From NCBI GenBank assembly GCA_022575985.1, contig JAKSXM010000007.1, forward strand, positions 36,272,501 through 36,336,500: a stretch of DNA of 64,000 nt, in the 5' to 3' direction. Below the pieces are notes generated by a model that was given only the letters and a program-made list of their open reading frames with translations, had not been told where the DNA came from and ran no database searches. The stretch comes from Anagrus nilaparvatae. Lineage: Eukaryota > Arthropoda > Insecta > Hymenoptera > Mymaridae. The translations under genes and the position numbers were made by a program. Position 1 is the first letter of the stretch. Every line of letters begins with the position of its first letter. Shown piece by piece: positions 12,673 to 24,800 of this stretch.

Positions 12673-15600
12673 ATGGCATCATATAAATATTGCAAATACG
12701 TTAATTGCAACAACGGTGAACACAATGGGTATTCATTAATACATTTTCCAACAACAATTGCGAGACAAAAAATATGGAAGGAAAAAGCAGGTTAGAAAAA
12801 AATTTTTATTATACAAATTAATTGAAAAATTAACCTTTTTTTTAAACTGTACGTATAAATAAAAACGTTTAAATCAGAATTTTATTTTATCATTTTATCA
12901 GAAAGTATGTAAAGAATATTTATTAACGCTGTTACTTGCGCAAAAAAAACCATGATGGTAAAAAACCATTGTGGTTAACCACCACCTGGTGGTTAAGGTA
13001 TTTTAAGAAAATAATAAGACCCTCAGGATGAAAATGAACCTTGCAGGTAAAAGCGGATACCCTGGGGGTATAATTTTTAATTTTTCGACCCAATATATTT
13101 TCCGATTTTCCAAGATGGCGGACCACGAAACTTTACAAAATTACATTTTAACTTTACTAGTGGGTTTTTTAGGGCAAGAAAAATGAATTTTGGGTGGAAA
13201 ATATTCAATTTTTCGACCAAAAATGTTTTTGATTTTCCAAGATGGCGGACCATAAAAATTAAAAATATTAATATTTAACTTTACGAGGGGGTTTCTAAGG
13301 GCAAGAAAAATGAATTTTGGGAGAAAAATATTCAATTTTCCGACCAAAAATGTTTTCGATTTTCCAAGATGGCAGACCATAAACCTTAAAAGTATTAACT
13401 TTTAACTTTACAAGGTGGTTTTTTAGGGTGAGAAAAACGAATTTTGGGTGGACATTTTTATCAATAAAATGTTTTTTTATAGATGTTATTTTGATTAAAA
13501 ATGTTAATTGCACATTATATTTTTATTATTTAACATTAACATACAATGTTGCAAATTATAAATTTATTAACCCTCATAAAATCTTATATTCTTATTAGAT
13601 ATAATTCGTTTTTTAATAAAATTTTATGTTAACTTTGTATGTAAGTAATGATAGTTTCATAAATAAGTTTTAATAATTTAAGATTTTTATTATATAAAAT
13701 TAACTTTAAAGTAACACTAACTTCAATAATAATATTTTATTTCAGTTGTCTGACAATGCGGAGACTTATTCTACTTACACAGTACAGTAAAATAAAATAT
13801 AATATGTGTTATAGGATATAGTTTTTTTTTGCGTGTAGATTTTGATATTTGATTTTTATTTTCTAATGATGCTATATATATAATATTAATTTGTTAATAA
13901 AAGTATGGGTTATATTTTATGAATAAAGTAATGCGTATTTTTTATATGTATTTTATATTTTATAACAAGTAAACTAGTTTACCAAATTTTATTTTATTTG
14001 TGTTTGTCAAAGATTTAAAAAAAATCGATATTTGAAATAAGAATATGTAATTCATATATTTTTAGAATAATTTTATCCATAAAAATATGCAATACTTTAT
14101 TCAAATGTTTTATTTTTTTTTTACTCTTGCATTAATTACTTTTCATTTTGTATTGTATACTTTTAAGAGGAACAAAATAATTTTTTTTGAAACAGTTTAT
14201 CTAGGAATATGCTTAAATAAAATATAGCTTTTAACTTGCTTTAAAAAAATCTATCATTCTTTTGAATGTTACTTACTTTGCACATTTCAAAAATTTCTGT
14301 AGAAGTTATGAATGTTCATTATCGAGAAAACCCTGCTACATCTACTAAAATATCTTGTTTTCTATGCATTAATCTTTTCTTATTTATAATGGTTTGAATT
14401 CTTGTTGTTATTTTTTTTTTGCTTACTTAAGCACTGAGCAGGAGATAATTTTGTTCAGAAATATGGGTGCTTTGCATAAAATTTGCATAAATCATGATAT
14501 TATATACATTCTTACATTTATTATTTTAATAAAATATTTCTTCCAAATTGAAAACAATCAGTTTTTAATTAATTTTAGTCAACTATTTTTTAAGGAAAAA
14601 AGAAATTGCATTTCTCATTAATAATAAAATTATAAACAAGTTTATTAGATATACATAATAATTGTAAGAATAAGGCCCCGAAAAATTCCAATAAAAAAAA
14701 TGCCACTTTTGATTACCTAGTACAATTTTTCCTGCTTAATTTAACAGCTATAAATTTGTTTGAATATTTCATCAGTGATGCCTAATTATTAACACTTAGC
14801 TGCCAATTAAGGAAATAAAATTCTCTTGTAAAAAATATATTTTTTAAAAATTCTTATACTAACTAATTACATTTATAAAATGAATCAGGAAAAAAAAAAT
14901 TCAAATTTTCAAAAATAAAAACGATATTTAATTAAAATTAAAAAATTATTATTATTAACATTTAAAAATTATTATTATTAACATTATTAAATCTACTATA
15001 GAAAAGTTGATAATTTTTTCATTAATTTTACACTGGCAGCTAAAAGTTAAGGCTTAAATAAAAGAAAATGCCCTAATTATTTTAATTTTGGACTACTATA
15101 AAATAGGCTTCTGCCATTTTTACTCTTGGTCAAAATTATATTAATTAGTGCGGGATCGTTTTAATTAGTATAGTATGTTAATATCGATGTACATAATATA
15201 AAATTTAAATACAGGCAATCCATGGTTAGACACACTTTCCTCGTCATCGTTAAGATCTGCAGCTTTGTGTTCGGAACATTTTCACACTACTGATTTTAAA
15301 GATCCAGAAAAAAGAAAATTAAAAAACCGAGAAGTAAATCCTATTTGTTGGATGGAGTCTACGTGTGCTTTTCCAAAAGGAATAGACTTTAATAATCATG
15401 TTGAAAGTATTACGTTTGAGAGTGTTGATAAAGAAACAGAGCCACAAAGTACAGGTAATATAAATGAAAATTTCGATAAAAATTGTTTAAAAATTTTCAA
15501 AGCTGCAGACAATGATGATGGTGACAATGAAATGGATGATAATATTGAGAATGCCAATGAATCTTCAACTACGTTACAGCAAAGAACGAATGATAACGAT

Positions 15601-18147
15601 ATGGAAATAGAGATTTCAGGGGGAAGTATAGAAAATTTGGCGCTTGAAAATTCTGTAAATGAAAATTTCTTGCAAATTATCAATGCTGAAGCTACTGATG
15701 AAGTGAACACAAATGTTAATGATGACGTTTTATTACTTTCTGATGAGATTACTAATAATAGCAAAGTTGATCAATTTAAAAATAAAGTAGCAAATTTACA
15801 AAAAAAAAGAAAATATTTAATTAAAAATATGTCAGTACCATCAATAGCTTTAAAGCTTTATGATAATTTGCAAGAAAAATTGCAAAAATGTAAATTAAAA
15901 TTTCTTAAAACAAATGCGAAATACCGTAGGTTAGAAAAAACTCATGGAAAACTTCAAAATAAAATTCCTACCCTCGATGAATTTTTAGACATGCATGAAA
16001 TTCACGAACCTATTCGTCGGGCAATGGTGAAATTGCAAGTTCGTAAAGATAGCAAACCGTATTCGCGTGATGAGAGAGATCTTTCTAAAAGATGGTTTTA
16101 CCATTCAGCTGCTTCGTATTCTAAGATGAGAAAAGCAAAACTTAATCTACCATCAGAATCGAGCGTGCGAAGATGGATTGCTCCATATAGCGTAGAGCCC
16201 GGTAATTATAAAAAATGCATATATTTATTATCTGAAGTTTTATCTAAACTACCTATGGAGCTACGCATTTGTTTATTGAAATTTGATGCTATGAAAATGA
16301 AAAAATTTGAGGAATATTCAAAAATGTATGATTTGATTGAAGGTTTAGTAGATTTGGGTGATCTGGGAAGATCCAATAATATTGCTACTGAAGTATTAGT
16401 TTTTTGTTTAGATGGTCTCAATCACAAAAACCGATGGCGACAACCAATAGCATACTTCTTTACAGGCGATGGATTTGGAGGTGAGCAATTGGCAGATTTA
16501 GTCCGCTGTATCCTTCGTGAAGTTAAAAAAAGTAATGCTATTGTTAAAGGCGTCGTTACAGATCAATACTCGGTAAATGAATATGCCTTCTCAAACCTAA
16601 TGGGCCCATCTAAATCAATAGGTCAAAATTATTTTATGTTAGATGATGTAAAATATTTTATCATTTTTGATTTTCCTCATATAATCAAGCGGTTTGCTTA
16701 CCATTTAAGAACATATGGTTGTTTTTATAAAAATAATGAAGTAATCGTTAGCTTTCAGGACCTATATAAAACTTTTAAACTTGATCAATCAGGCAAACTT
16801 TCAAATTTACTATCGCATTTGAATGAGTCACATTTTGCTCCTACGACATTCCAGTCTATGAATGTCGCTAGAGCTTTTCGTTTGTTTAGTCATTCAATGG
16901 CAGCTTCTATCAGAACTGCGGGTAAAGGCAAGCTATTGAAGAGCGAAACATGGAAAGCATCAGCAAATTTTTGTGATAAATTAAATAATATAATCGATGC
17001 TTGCAACTCTTATTACGGATATTCTAAGCAAACATACAAACGACCATTAGCGGACAGAAACCCGCATATTCTAAAAACTTTGAAAGATTGCCTAGATTGG
17101 TCCAGTAATTGGTACACAGTGAGTACTACTAAAAAGGGTGCAATCTCAGTAAATAGACCTCCCTGTTTTAGTGGTATAATCACGTGTATTACATCTATTT
17201 TACAATTATACGATACTTTAAAAAAAGAATACCCTAACTTCGAGCTTGCCACTGGACTTTGTAATCAGGATTCGGTCGAGCACACACATAGTACAGTGCG
17301 TGGTAGGGGAGGTTTTAATTTTAATCCTACGGCTAGGCAATATCGCTTGACATTTAGACACATGATGTCAATGAAATTTTTAGAGACAAGCAATAACGGT
17401 AACGTAAATTTTGATAAAGTCGAAACTTTGATTAGTGACGAAATCGATAAAAATTCTACGGTATCCTCATTACAAAGCCCAGGAAATAGTTCTATTACTT
17501 CTAGGATAAATGTAAACAATCATGTACAAAAAATTGTCTCGGAAAACGAAGAAAATCAAGAAGAACTTTTAAGCGAAATACAATATGCATGTGATCAGGT
17601 GCCACTTGATATTAAACAATCAGATTTTTCTTCCCTTAATAAATACGAGCAAACTGCTGTAGCATACTTTGCTGGTTATATATCACATCGTACAGTTAGT
17701 TATACTAAATGTGAAACTTGTTTAGAGTCAACAATGAAAACTCCCATGGATGACATTGAAGAACATGAAACATATACTCGTTACAAGGAGTTCGAACATT
17801 TTGATGAAACTAAATCTGAAATCTCCTCGTTAAAAAGATCAACTAATCATTTTGTTGAAGTCATTTATATGCAACTTCAAAATTTTCACTTTAATCACGA
17901 AAAATTTTGGCCAAATCGAAAATTATTAGAAACATTAGTTGCAACAGGAGTTTGTATTACGAATGAAAAATTTCCGGGCTATTTTGATGAAGATGAACCT
18001 TGTTTTGAACATAAATTACAGGCCATAATTTTTTTGTATCAAGTGAAAATTCATGCAACTTGCCGTAAACACAATAATGCTAGAATCACTGTGTCAAAGC
18101 AGTCTCTGTCAAAAAATAAAAAATTTAACATAGTAAATAATTTTTGA
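12673..18147 (+). CDS. P-element-like transposase with N-terminal THAP domain (exons 12673-12790 and 15215-18147)
   Basis: Cut-and-paste transposase of the P/THAP9 type, 1,016 residues when exon 1 (118 nt) is joined to exon 2 (2,933 nt). The phase agrees and donor G|GTTAGA and acceptor ACAG|G fit. The THAP C2CH zinc module is completed only by splicing: C7, C12, HFP at 24-26 and W35 come from exon 1; C58 and H61 of CSEHF come from exon 2. Residues ~57-220 are acidic and ~225-286 look coiled-coil (dimerisation). The RNase H-like core shows KFDAMKMK (D397), VVTDQYS (D489), DFPHIIKR (D525) and SVEHTHSTVRG (E728), placed like the catalytic acids of P transposase. That assignment is by motif and not proven. 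The gene fills the space between the two TIRs, and polyadenylation must occur in or beyond the right arm. No in-frame stop or frameshift was seen. Confidence 0.9.
12791..15214 (+). other. Large first intron of the P-like transposase gene (2,424 bp)
   Basis: The intron separates the first half of the THAP zinc module from its CSEHF half. It holds a tandem repeat block at about 13010-13450 and is otherwise AT-rich. A minor 75-codon frame at 14394 shows no homology that I recognise. Retention of this intron would end translation soon after residue 40, an obvious place for regulated splicing (inference, by analogy with P third-intron retention). Confidence 0.8.
12980..13450 (+). repeat. Tandem repeat, about 127-bp period, with CAAGATGGCGGACC core
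   Basis: The word CAAGATGGCGGACC (or one base different) lies at 13111, 13239 and 13365, embedded in units that also contain GGGCAAGAAAAATGAATTTT and ATTCAATTTTTCGACC. The same satellite occurs at 40.8-41.7 kb outside the transposon. Minus-strand open frames through it are an artefact of the repeat. Confidence 0.8.
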
Positions 18148-18156
18148 ATTTATTTT

Positions 18157-20031
18157 ATAACTTTCCTCAAATTAATTAACGTTCTCTAACTCCTTTCGAT
18201 AACAAAATTATAGCAAGTCCAGCAATCGAGCTTTTAACAACAATAACTTGGCGCCAATAACAATATAAATAAAAAGTATGTTAAAAAAGGGCGGGTAATT
18301 CAGGTTTATTAACAAATTATTAATTTTAATGTTTTTTAGAATATTTTAAATATTGAGCAAAATTTTTATCTCAAATTTTAAAAATTTTAGTTATAGAATT
18401 GAAAAATAAATTTAAAAAAATATATAATTTAGAAATACGTATACCTATTTTAGAAATTTTAAATTAAATTTTTGTAAAAAAAATTTAATTAATGACAAAA
18501 ACACTAATTATATTATTACTAGTTGAAAGTAAAAAGAAAATTAATAATACTTATCTGTATAAGAATAATTTCAATTTTACTTCTGTTGAATAAAATATTT
18601 AAAGATGAATTTTCTGAAGAAAAATAGTCTTCTTTTTTTTATAACGTTTGTTATGCTTCACTCCTATTTTTTTTAAATTTTACTAAAATTTCAGTCAAGT
18701 ATTAATTATAACTTATAATTATGATGAATACAAAATGATTTTTCACTTTTGTTTTATAAAATGTGAATAATATATTTTCAAAATACTTGCTTTTTTTTGT
18801 CTATAGGTATAAAAGTCTGGAAAATATTTTTCGAAAAATGTAAACTATATTTATTTTAAATGTTAACACTTGTATTTTTTTTTTGCTTAAATTTTGTTTA
18901 CATTGCTTAAAAATATTTTAAGTTACAAAGCAAAATTCAAGCAAGATACCTGACAGCTGTGTAATTATAAAAAATATGTTGTGTAAATAACTCTCTTGAA
19001 TAAAGTATTTTTTACAGATGGGAGGTGAATTTGGTTGCCTTCTCGTTGGTGCCTCCCGAAAACAAGTATAATTATTTAATTACTTAAAAAAAGTAAATAA
19101 ATATACTTGGCCAAACAACCAAAATCAATGTATAATAAACAATAAATCAAGTATACACGGCTAGGCTGCTTTGCTTGAAGATTTAAGCATAAAAAAAAAT
19201 TTCAAGCTAAGCAGCCTGACCGTGTAGCAATTGAATTGAATAATTAAATAATTGAAAAATTTTATAGCAATTTTATTCAAAAAATTAATGTTTTATTATA
19301 CTTTATTTTTAGTTATTACATGACATTGAATTAAAAATAATGAAGATTTTAATTCTAAAATTTAATACAATTCCTATTGTATTAAAATTTATATAGAATG
19401 AAAAAGTTTTAAAATGAATTCTTTGAAGAAAAATAATCTAAAGAATTCAATAATTTATTTTAAAATGCGAGAGAAATTTTCATACAATTTTTCCATTTGA
19501 AAAATTAATCAATTGAATTTATAAATTAAAATTATTTTTTTATTCATTTAACGTTCATTTTTAATTTAAGAAAAAATTAAAAAATATTGTATCTATAAAT
19601 ATTAAAAAAAAAAAAAAAAAAAATAAATAAATAAAAAAAAAAAAAAAAAATTAATCAGTACAGAATTCGATCCCGGGACCTGCACCGTACGCATCAACGC
19701 CTTTATCCACTCTGCCACGAGCGCTTTTGAATTTATTGAACAAAACTACGTATAAACTCGTCTTCCCGCTTATCCCCTGCACGATAAAATTTCTATTATT
19801 GGGCTATTATTGCATAAATTAATGTTTTAATGACTTCAAGTATTCATTTTATTGCTAGTACAATCATTTTTTTCATTAATCTCTAATCAATAAGCGTTAA
19901 AAAGCGATTAATAAAAAGTGCAATTAGTTCCCAAACTGTACTATTAGGGACCGCCACCGTCGCGCGAAATTACCATGTCGGCGATTACGTGGAGGGATAC
20001 AACTTGACTAATCTCTTTCATTTAATCTCTG
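18157..20031 (-). repeat. Right terminal inverted repeat of P-like element (1,875 bp)
   Basis: Mirror image of 10608-12482. The tRNA-like segment lies at 19656-19724 on the minus strand and the nested hairpin at 19154-19226. One visible difference from the left arm is a single A/G change in the ATTAA(A/G)GATTAATG region near the outer end. Confidence 0.9.
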
Positions 20032-20038
20032 GACAAAC
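20032..20038 (+). repeat. Target-site duplication of the P-like element, right copy
   Basis: GACAAAC, identical to 10601-10607 and directly abutting the right TIR. Confidence 0.75.
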
Positions 20039-20868
20039 ATACAAAAGATGTTACCAATTTAATTCCATCCTGCCATAAACGGCTTCCCTGGCTAATGGTT
20101 TGAATACTCTGTATAGCTCATAAAATAATTTATTTTAATGAATTATTTAAAAAAAAATTCTGCTGAACAAAAAGATTTATAAAAATGAGCTGATTAACTT
20201 TTGAATACAGGAAATTGAAATGCTATATGCAATGAAATTTTTAAATTAAATTTCCTTTCAAAATAACACATTTTTATTTAGCACAACTGCGTTTTTTTAT
20301 TGTAAAAAATTCATAGTGCAAAGTAATTATTATAATTTTTTTATTTGAAAAGAAATTTTTGAAAACCCTTAAGCAAATATCTCTTAACTTCATAGTTTGA
20401 GACTTGACTGATTTATAAACATTAAAATCAAAATTATAAAATAATTTTTAAATATAAACTAAATAAAGAAATAAATTTAAAGTTTAATCATCAATCATGT
20501 AAAAAAAAAATTGTCTTCATTAGTTCTTCTGAAATTACATATAATGTAATTTAATAAATATTCATATTTAAACTTTTTAATTATCAGAATTAAACAAATA
20601 TGATATAGGCAAGAAATATTTTGTATATATTTCTTTTAATTTTTCGTCTAACTTTTTATTTATCTAAATTCAAAAAATAAAGCTATAGCTATAGTTAAAA
20701 AAATGCTCATGTGCGTCTTTTCTGCAAAATTTTAAATTACTTTTTTTTTTTAATATTTTATTAACTACTCAAGGGTATATCTGTCTGCTTGTTTCAAATT
20801 AAAAATAAGAAATCATATATAATTTGTTTAAATTGTTATATAATTTTGTTCTTCTTTAATTGTTGCAG
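20039..20868. other. Gene-free AT-rich stretch
   Basis: No reading frame, RNA gene or repeat with clear ends was recognised between the P-like element and the first exon of the next gene. Confidence 0.4.
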
Positions 20869-22159
20869 GTAAGCATGTAGGTATTGAAAAATTTTTAGAA
20901 TTAAAAAATAATTTCGATGAAGTCGAAGTACTTATACAAAATAGATTTTTCATTTCATTAATTATTGATCACGTAACTAACATTTTAATATCAAGGAACC
21001 TTGATATTGATGATGATGATGTAAGTTTTAATTTGAAAGTTTAAGCACATAAGATTAATTTATTAAAAAATTAAAGTAAAAAAAATTTTTCTTAAAAATA
21101 ATGTATTCAATAGGATAAAGGTAAAAATGCTGCCATTTTAGAGTCCAATTCTGAAAATCAAATTGCGGTGATAAATGAAAGTGTAGCAAAAGAACAAGTA
21201 GTGGAAAATCCAAACGCTGAAAAACCAGTCGAAGAGCAAGAATTAGCTACAGAAAATTCTTCTAAAAAAAAACGGTATTTCACAGGAGACAGAGAGAAGG
21301 TTTGTTGAATCATCATGTTTATAAAAAAATTATTTTTTATTTTTCATCTGCAGAGCCGTAATTGAGGCAGGTACATAATTAGAAGCATTTCTTTTGCTAC
21401 TTCTATGCGTGGCTTATTAAATTTCATTTAAAAAATCCCTACTTTTCTATCTGAATTTTCACAGAAGAAAACCGTTGGATCGAAATTTCATAATACAGAA
21501 ATCACTTTTTGAAAATGTAATAATTTTTCGCAAATATCAGAAAATTAAATTAAATTTTTAATTTTCGCGCATTCTGCAAAAATGTATTTCACAGTACAAG
21601 TTATTTTATTTTCTGATATTAGCGAGAAATGATTAAATTTCTAAAAAATAAAAGTTGCGCGCTTGAGATTGTTGAAAAATAAATTTTTTTTCTTAATATG
21701 TTAGTTAATGTTTCGCGCTATAATTGTTTACATATGTATAAATTAATCTGGCATTTTGTTTAAAAATTTGCTTGGATTTTCAATTAATAGCAAGTAAAAA
21801 ATGTTTATTCTCAGAAATTAATTTTTTTAGTTAATTGCAACAAATTTTACGTGGTTATTGAAAATCGAAGCAATTTTTAAAAATAACTACCAGGCTATAA
21901 TAAGTATATGTGCATAAAATTTAGATTTGGGCCATTTATTTTGTACCCATGGTAAAAATATAATTTTCTTTTGACAAGGCCTTTTTTTCAATCCATTGCG
22001 ATCATTACCCGTGAAAGCAATTTCTTAGCCCCGATTCACCCATGGCTATTTCCTTACTCGTTCCTTTTCGATTGTTTCTTTATCAGATGTGATAATTTGT
22101 CTCAATATTAAAAATTAAAAAAAAAAAATCATGTTTCATCATTATCTTTGTTGAGTATA

Positions 22160-22500
22160 CCTTGGAAATGTCTAAAGCAAAATGGATTAATAATAAATAC
22201 AATTCATTTTCAAAAAAAAATTACAATTTTAGCAGCAATTTGAAAATTTATCACGTTGGGAAAAAAATGTACTTTTTATTTATTAACTATAGCGATGAGA
22301 GAATCGGTAATAAAAAATTGCACTTTCAGAGGAATGAAAGTTGGCACTGATACAAACAAAATGAGATCAAGCGGAACTATTTTGATTGAAATGCAATATA
22401 ACAGAATTATTTGGGAAGTCGCCGAAAATACCTATTTTGTAACATTTTCATAACATTGAGCCCATCTAACACCTATGCCAAGAAGGTGCATTGGAATATA
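22160..22500 (+). repeat. Intronic repeat related to foldback family C
   Basis: The phrases GAATGAAAGTTGGCACTGATAC, 'CGCCGAAAATACCTATTTTGTAACATT' and GAGCCCATCTAACAC parallel text at 52.74-52.87 kb (GATTGAAAGGTGACACTTAC..., TTACCGAAAAACCCTATTTTATAACATTGCGCC). Two short open frames here are non-genic. Confidence 0.45.
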
Positions 22501-24169
22501 CGGATCTTGGGGTTGTATAATCATATTATAGTCATCCATAACTATAGATTGTAATTTAGCTAGCCAAAGGTTCTGGTCTGCCCTTTTTAAATCTTTTTAA
22601 GAATAAAATTATATGTTTCTAAAATATAATTTAATTATATTCATGAATATTTATTTTCTTTTTAGTTCCAAATAGAGAGCTTAAATTTGAACGTCCAGTC
22701 AATTTACGATTGGATAGAAGTCACTGATGATAATGCCATGAGAACAAAAGACCAAAAACGCTTGTTAGGGCCTTTTTTGAGAGACGAAGTTCCTCTCATA
22801 GAACAGAAAAGAAGAGAATTTAATAGGATTATGGTAGATTTTATGATTAAACTCGCACAAGATGAAGAGGGAAAAGATATTGAAAATTCTGCATGGAAAT
22901 CAAGGTAAGTGTACAGTATTATAAATATAAAATATAAATCAATGCATATATTTGTAGGTAAATTTTATTTTAACGTAGGTATCCTCCTACCGAGCTAAAA
23001 GTAATAGTGGCTAAACTGATTGTAGAAGCCTATCCAAAATTAGGAGGAAAGAGTGGATTGCCACATGTAAGTTTTTTTGAATATATAAATTTCGAATAGA
23101 ATTTATTATTAAATAGAAATTTAATAATAAAAACGTAACTGTAACCAACTTAATCCTTTGATAAAATTTGGGCTTCGCTTAAGATATTAATTTACAAGTG
23201 ATATATGAAAAATAAAAAGTAGATGATTTATGGTTAATTTTAGTTAAATATAATAAACATTTGTAAATCCTGACTTAAATCACGAATAAAAACTAGTGTA
23301 GAGTTTTCTGATTTAGTCTGATTTAATCGAGTCATTATGCAAAACTGACCAAATCTGTTTTTTTTTCTCGGGTATCTACTGTTGAATGTTTCTAAGAACT
23401 CTTTTAACACCAGAAAGTGTGAAATAAAAACGCTAATAACGACGGTAAAATTTATTTATAGAGAAAATTAGTCTTCTCATAAAAGAAAATAATAAATTGT
23501 TCACAACCCTTGTCTGTTGATGCAATTTTTTTTTTAAAGAAAACAAAAGTTTATAAGCACTTTAACTTAATTAAAAACTGTTCTAAAAAAAAAGTAACCA
23601 TTGTATAAAAAAGTAACTGTTGGTGAAAAATTTTTCTATGTGCTGATTTTTTAATTATTTACTACGATAATATAGAATATTGGCTTTATTTTCTAGGAAA
23701 TATGGTTTGATGGCTTATCAAAAGGTTATCTTCATACTCGTTTAGAAACCATCCAGGGAAAATTAGATCCTGGAGAAAAACAATACAAACAAAATCCTCA
23801 GGAGGGAAACGAGGATATTCTATTGTCCAAAGAAATCGATGATGCACAAAGATACAAAAACTGGTAAGCAATTTTTTTTAAAATTATCTTAGGAAAGCTT
23901 ATATACATAACTGGTATATTCAAACACAGTCAAAGAGCATAAGAGGTGTTTACTGTAGGTAACTACTGAGTACTTATATAAGTATAGATATTAAATAACC
24001 ATGGGATTAACAGTACGAGTTCGCAGATAATATCCAGAATTAAAATATGAAACCAAAATAAATCATAGTGAGACTATTACACTGTTTTTTCCCCCTCCCT
24101 CCTTAAATTGAGCAAATTTTCTCCGCCCTAAAACAAAAATATAAGTACGGATTACGTAACATTTAAAAA

Positions 24170-24430
24170 TGGAATATGTTCATAAAGAGAGGTATCCGAA
24201 AAAGACCCTTTCAGCAGGAAGAGGAAGGTGAAAAATTGATGTTTTTAGAGAGGGGTTCTTATAATTTTAATGAAGGGACTAAAAATAATCCGGGTTTAGG
24301 GACTTCGAATAATTTTGACTTAGGAATTTAGGTTCATAGATTTAAAATAATTTAAATTTGGGCTTATTATAATTTTATCTGTTATAAGTGTTACATATTC
24401 CATACTCGTTGGTTGTTTGAACACGTAAAC
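24170..24430 (+). repeat. Repeat family B, copy 2 (decayed)
   Basis: Begins near GGAATATGTTCATAAAGAG and ends near TTACATATTCCATAC, with the internal GGGACTT/AATAAT phrases of the family. It lies within an intron of the flanking gene. Confidence 0.55.
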
Positions 24431-24449
24431 TGCTTATAAGTTTTCTTTC

Positions 24450-24800
24450 TTACATGAAACGTGTTTATCGGGAAGGGTACCCTGGGAATCCGAAATTTAA
24501 GCTAAGAGTAATTTTTTCAATTTAAGGGGGGGGGGGGTAGAATGTGACTTAAAGTAATAAAGGTTTGGGGACTTTTATTCAAGTTTAGGAACGTAGAATA
24601 CTTTCCATTTAGGGGCTTCTTAGGGAATCAGGATAATTTGGGTTTAGCATCTTTACATTTAGTAAAGGTGAAATTTATTGAAATTATAAAAAATAGCAGA
24701 TTGTTTTGTAATGTAACGTAACATTTCCTTCGCACCTAGCCCTCAGCTGTTAGTAAACATGTTCCATGCATTCTGGTTGTATTTACACAAACTATTATAA
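24450..24800 (+). repeat. Repeat family B, copy 3
   Basis: Begins at ACATGAAACGTGTTTATCGG and ends at GTAAACATGTTCCATGCATT followed by GTATTTACACAAAC, as in copy 1. A G9 run is present at about 24529. It lies directly beside copy 2. Confidence 0.6.

Larger units (their letters stand above)
10608..20031 (+). mobile_element. Complete P-like DNA transposon, 9,424 bp, with 1,875-bp TIRs
   Basis: The element starts CAGAGATTAAATGAAAGAG and ends with its reverse complement. The two arms (10608-12482 and 18157-20031) mirror each other with a constant coordinate sum of 30639 at both ends and at an internal landmark, so there is no net indel between them, and only rare mismatches were seen on reading. 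A 7-bp direct repeat flanks it. The interior has a spliced THAP-transposase gene that is open throughout, with its stop codon 9 bases before the right arm. Very long TIRs contrast with the 31-bp TIRs of Drosophila P (known). Near-identical arms, the target duplication and the intact gene suggest recent transposition (inference). Confidence 0.9.

Noticed and set aside
12932..13513. Three overlapping minus-strand frames (64-79 codons) with similar peptides
   Set aside because: They run through the 127-bp satellite in the P-like intron; similarity among them reflects the repeat, not genes.
15396..17519. Minus-strand frames of 71-122 codons
   Set aside because: Antisense shadows of the intact transposase exon 2.
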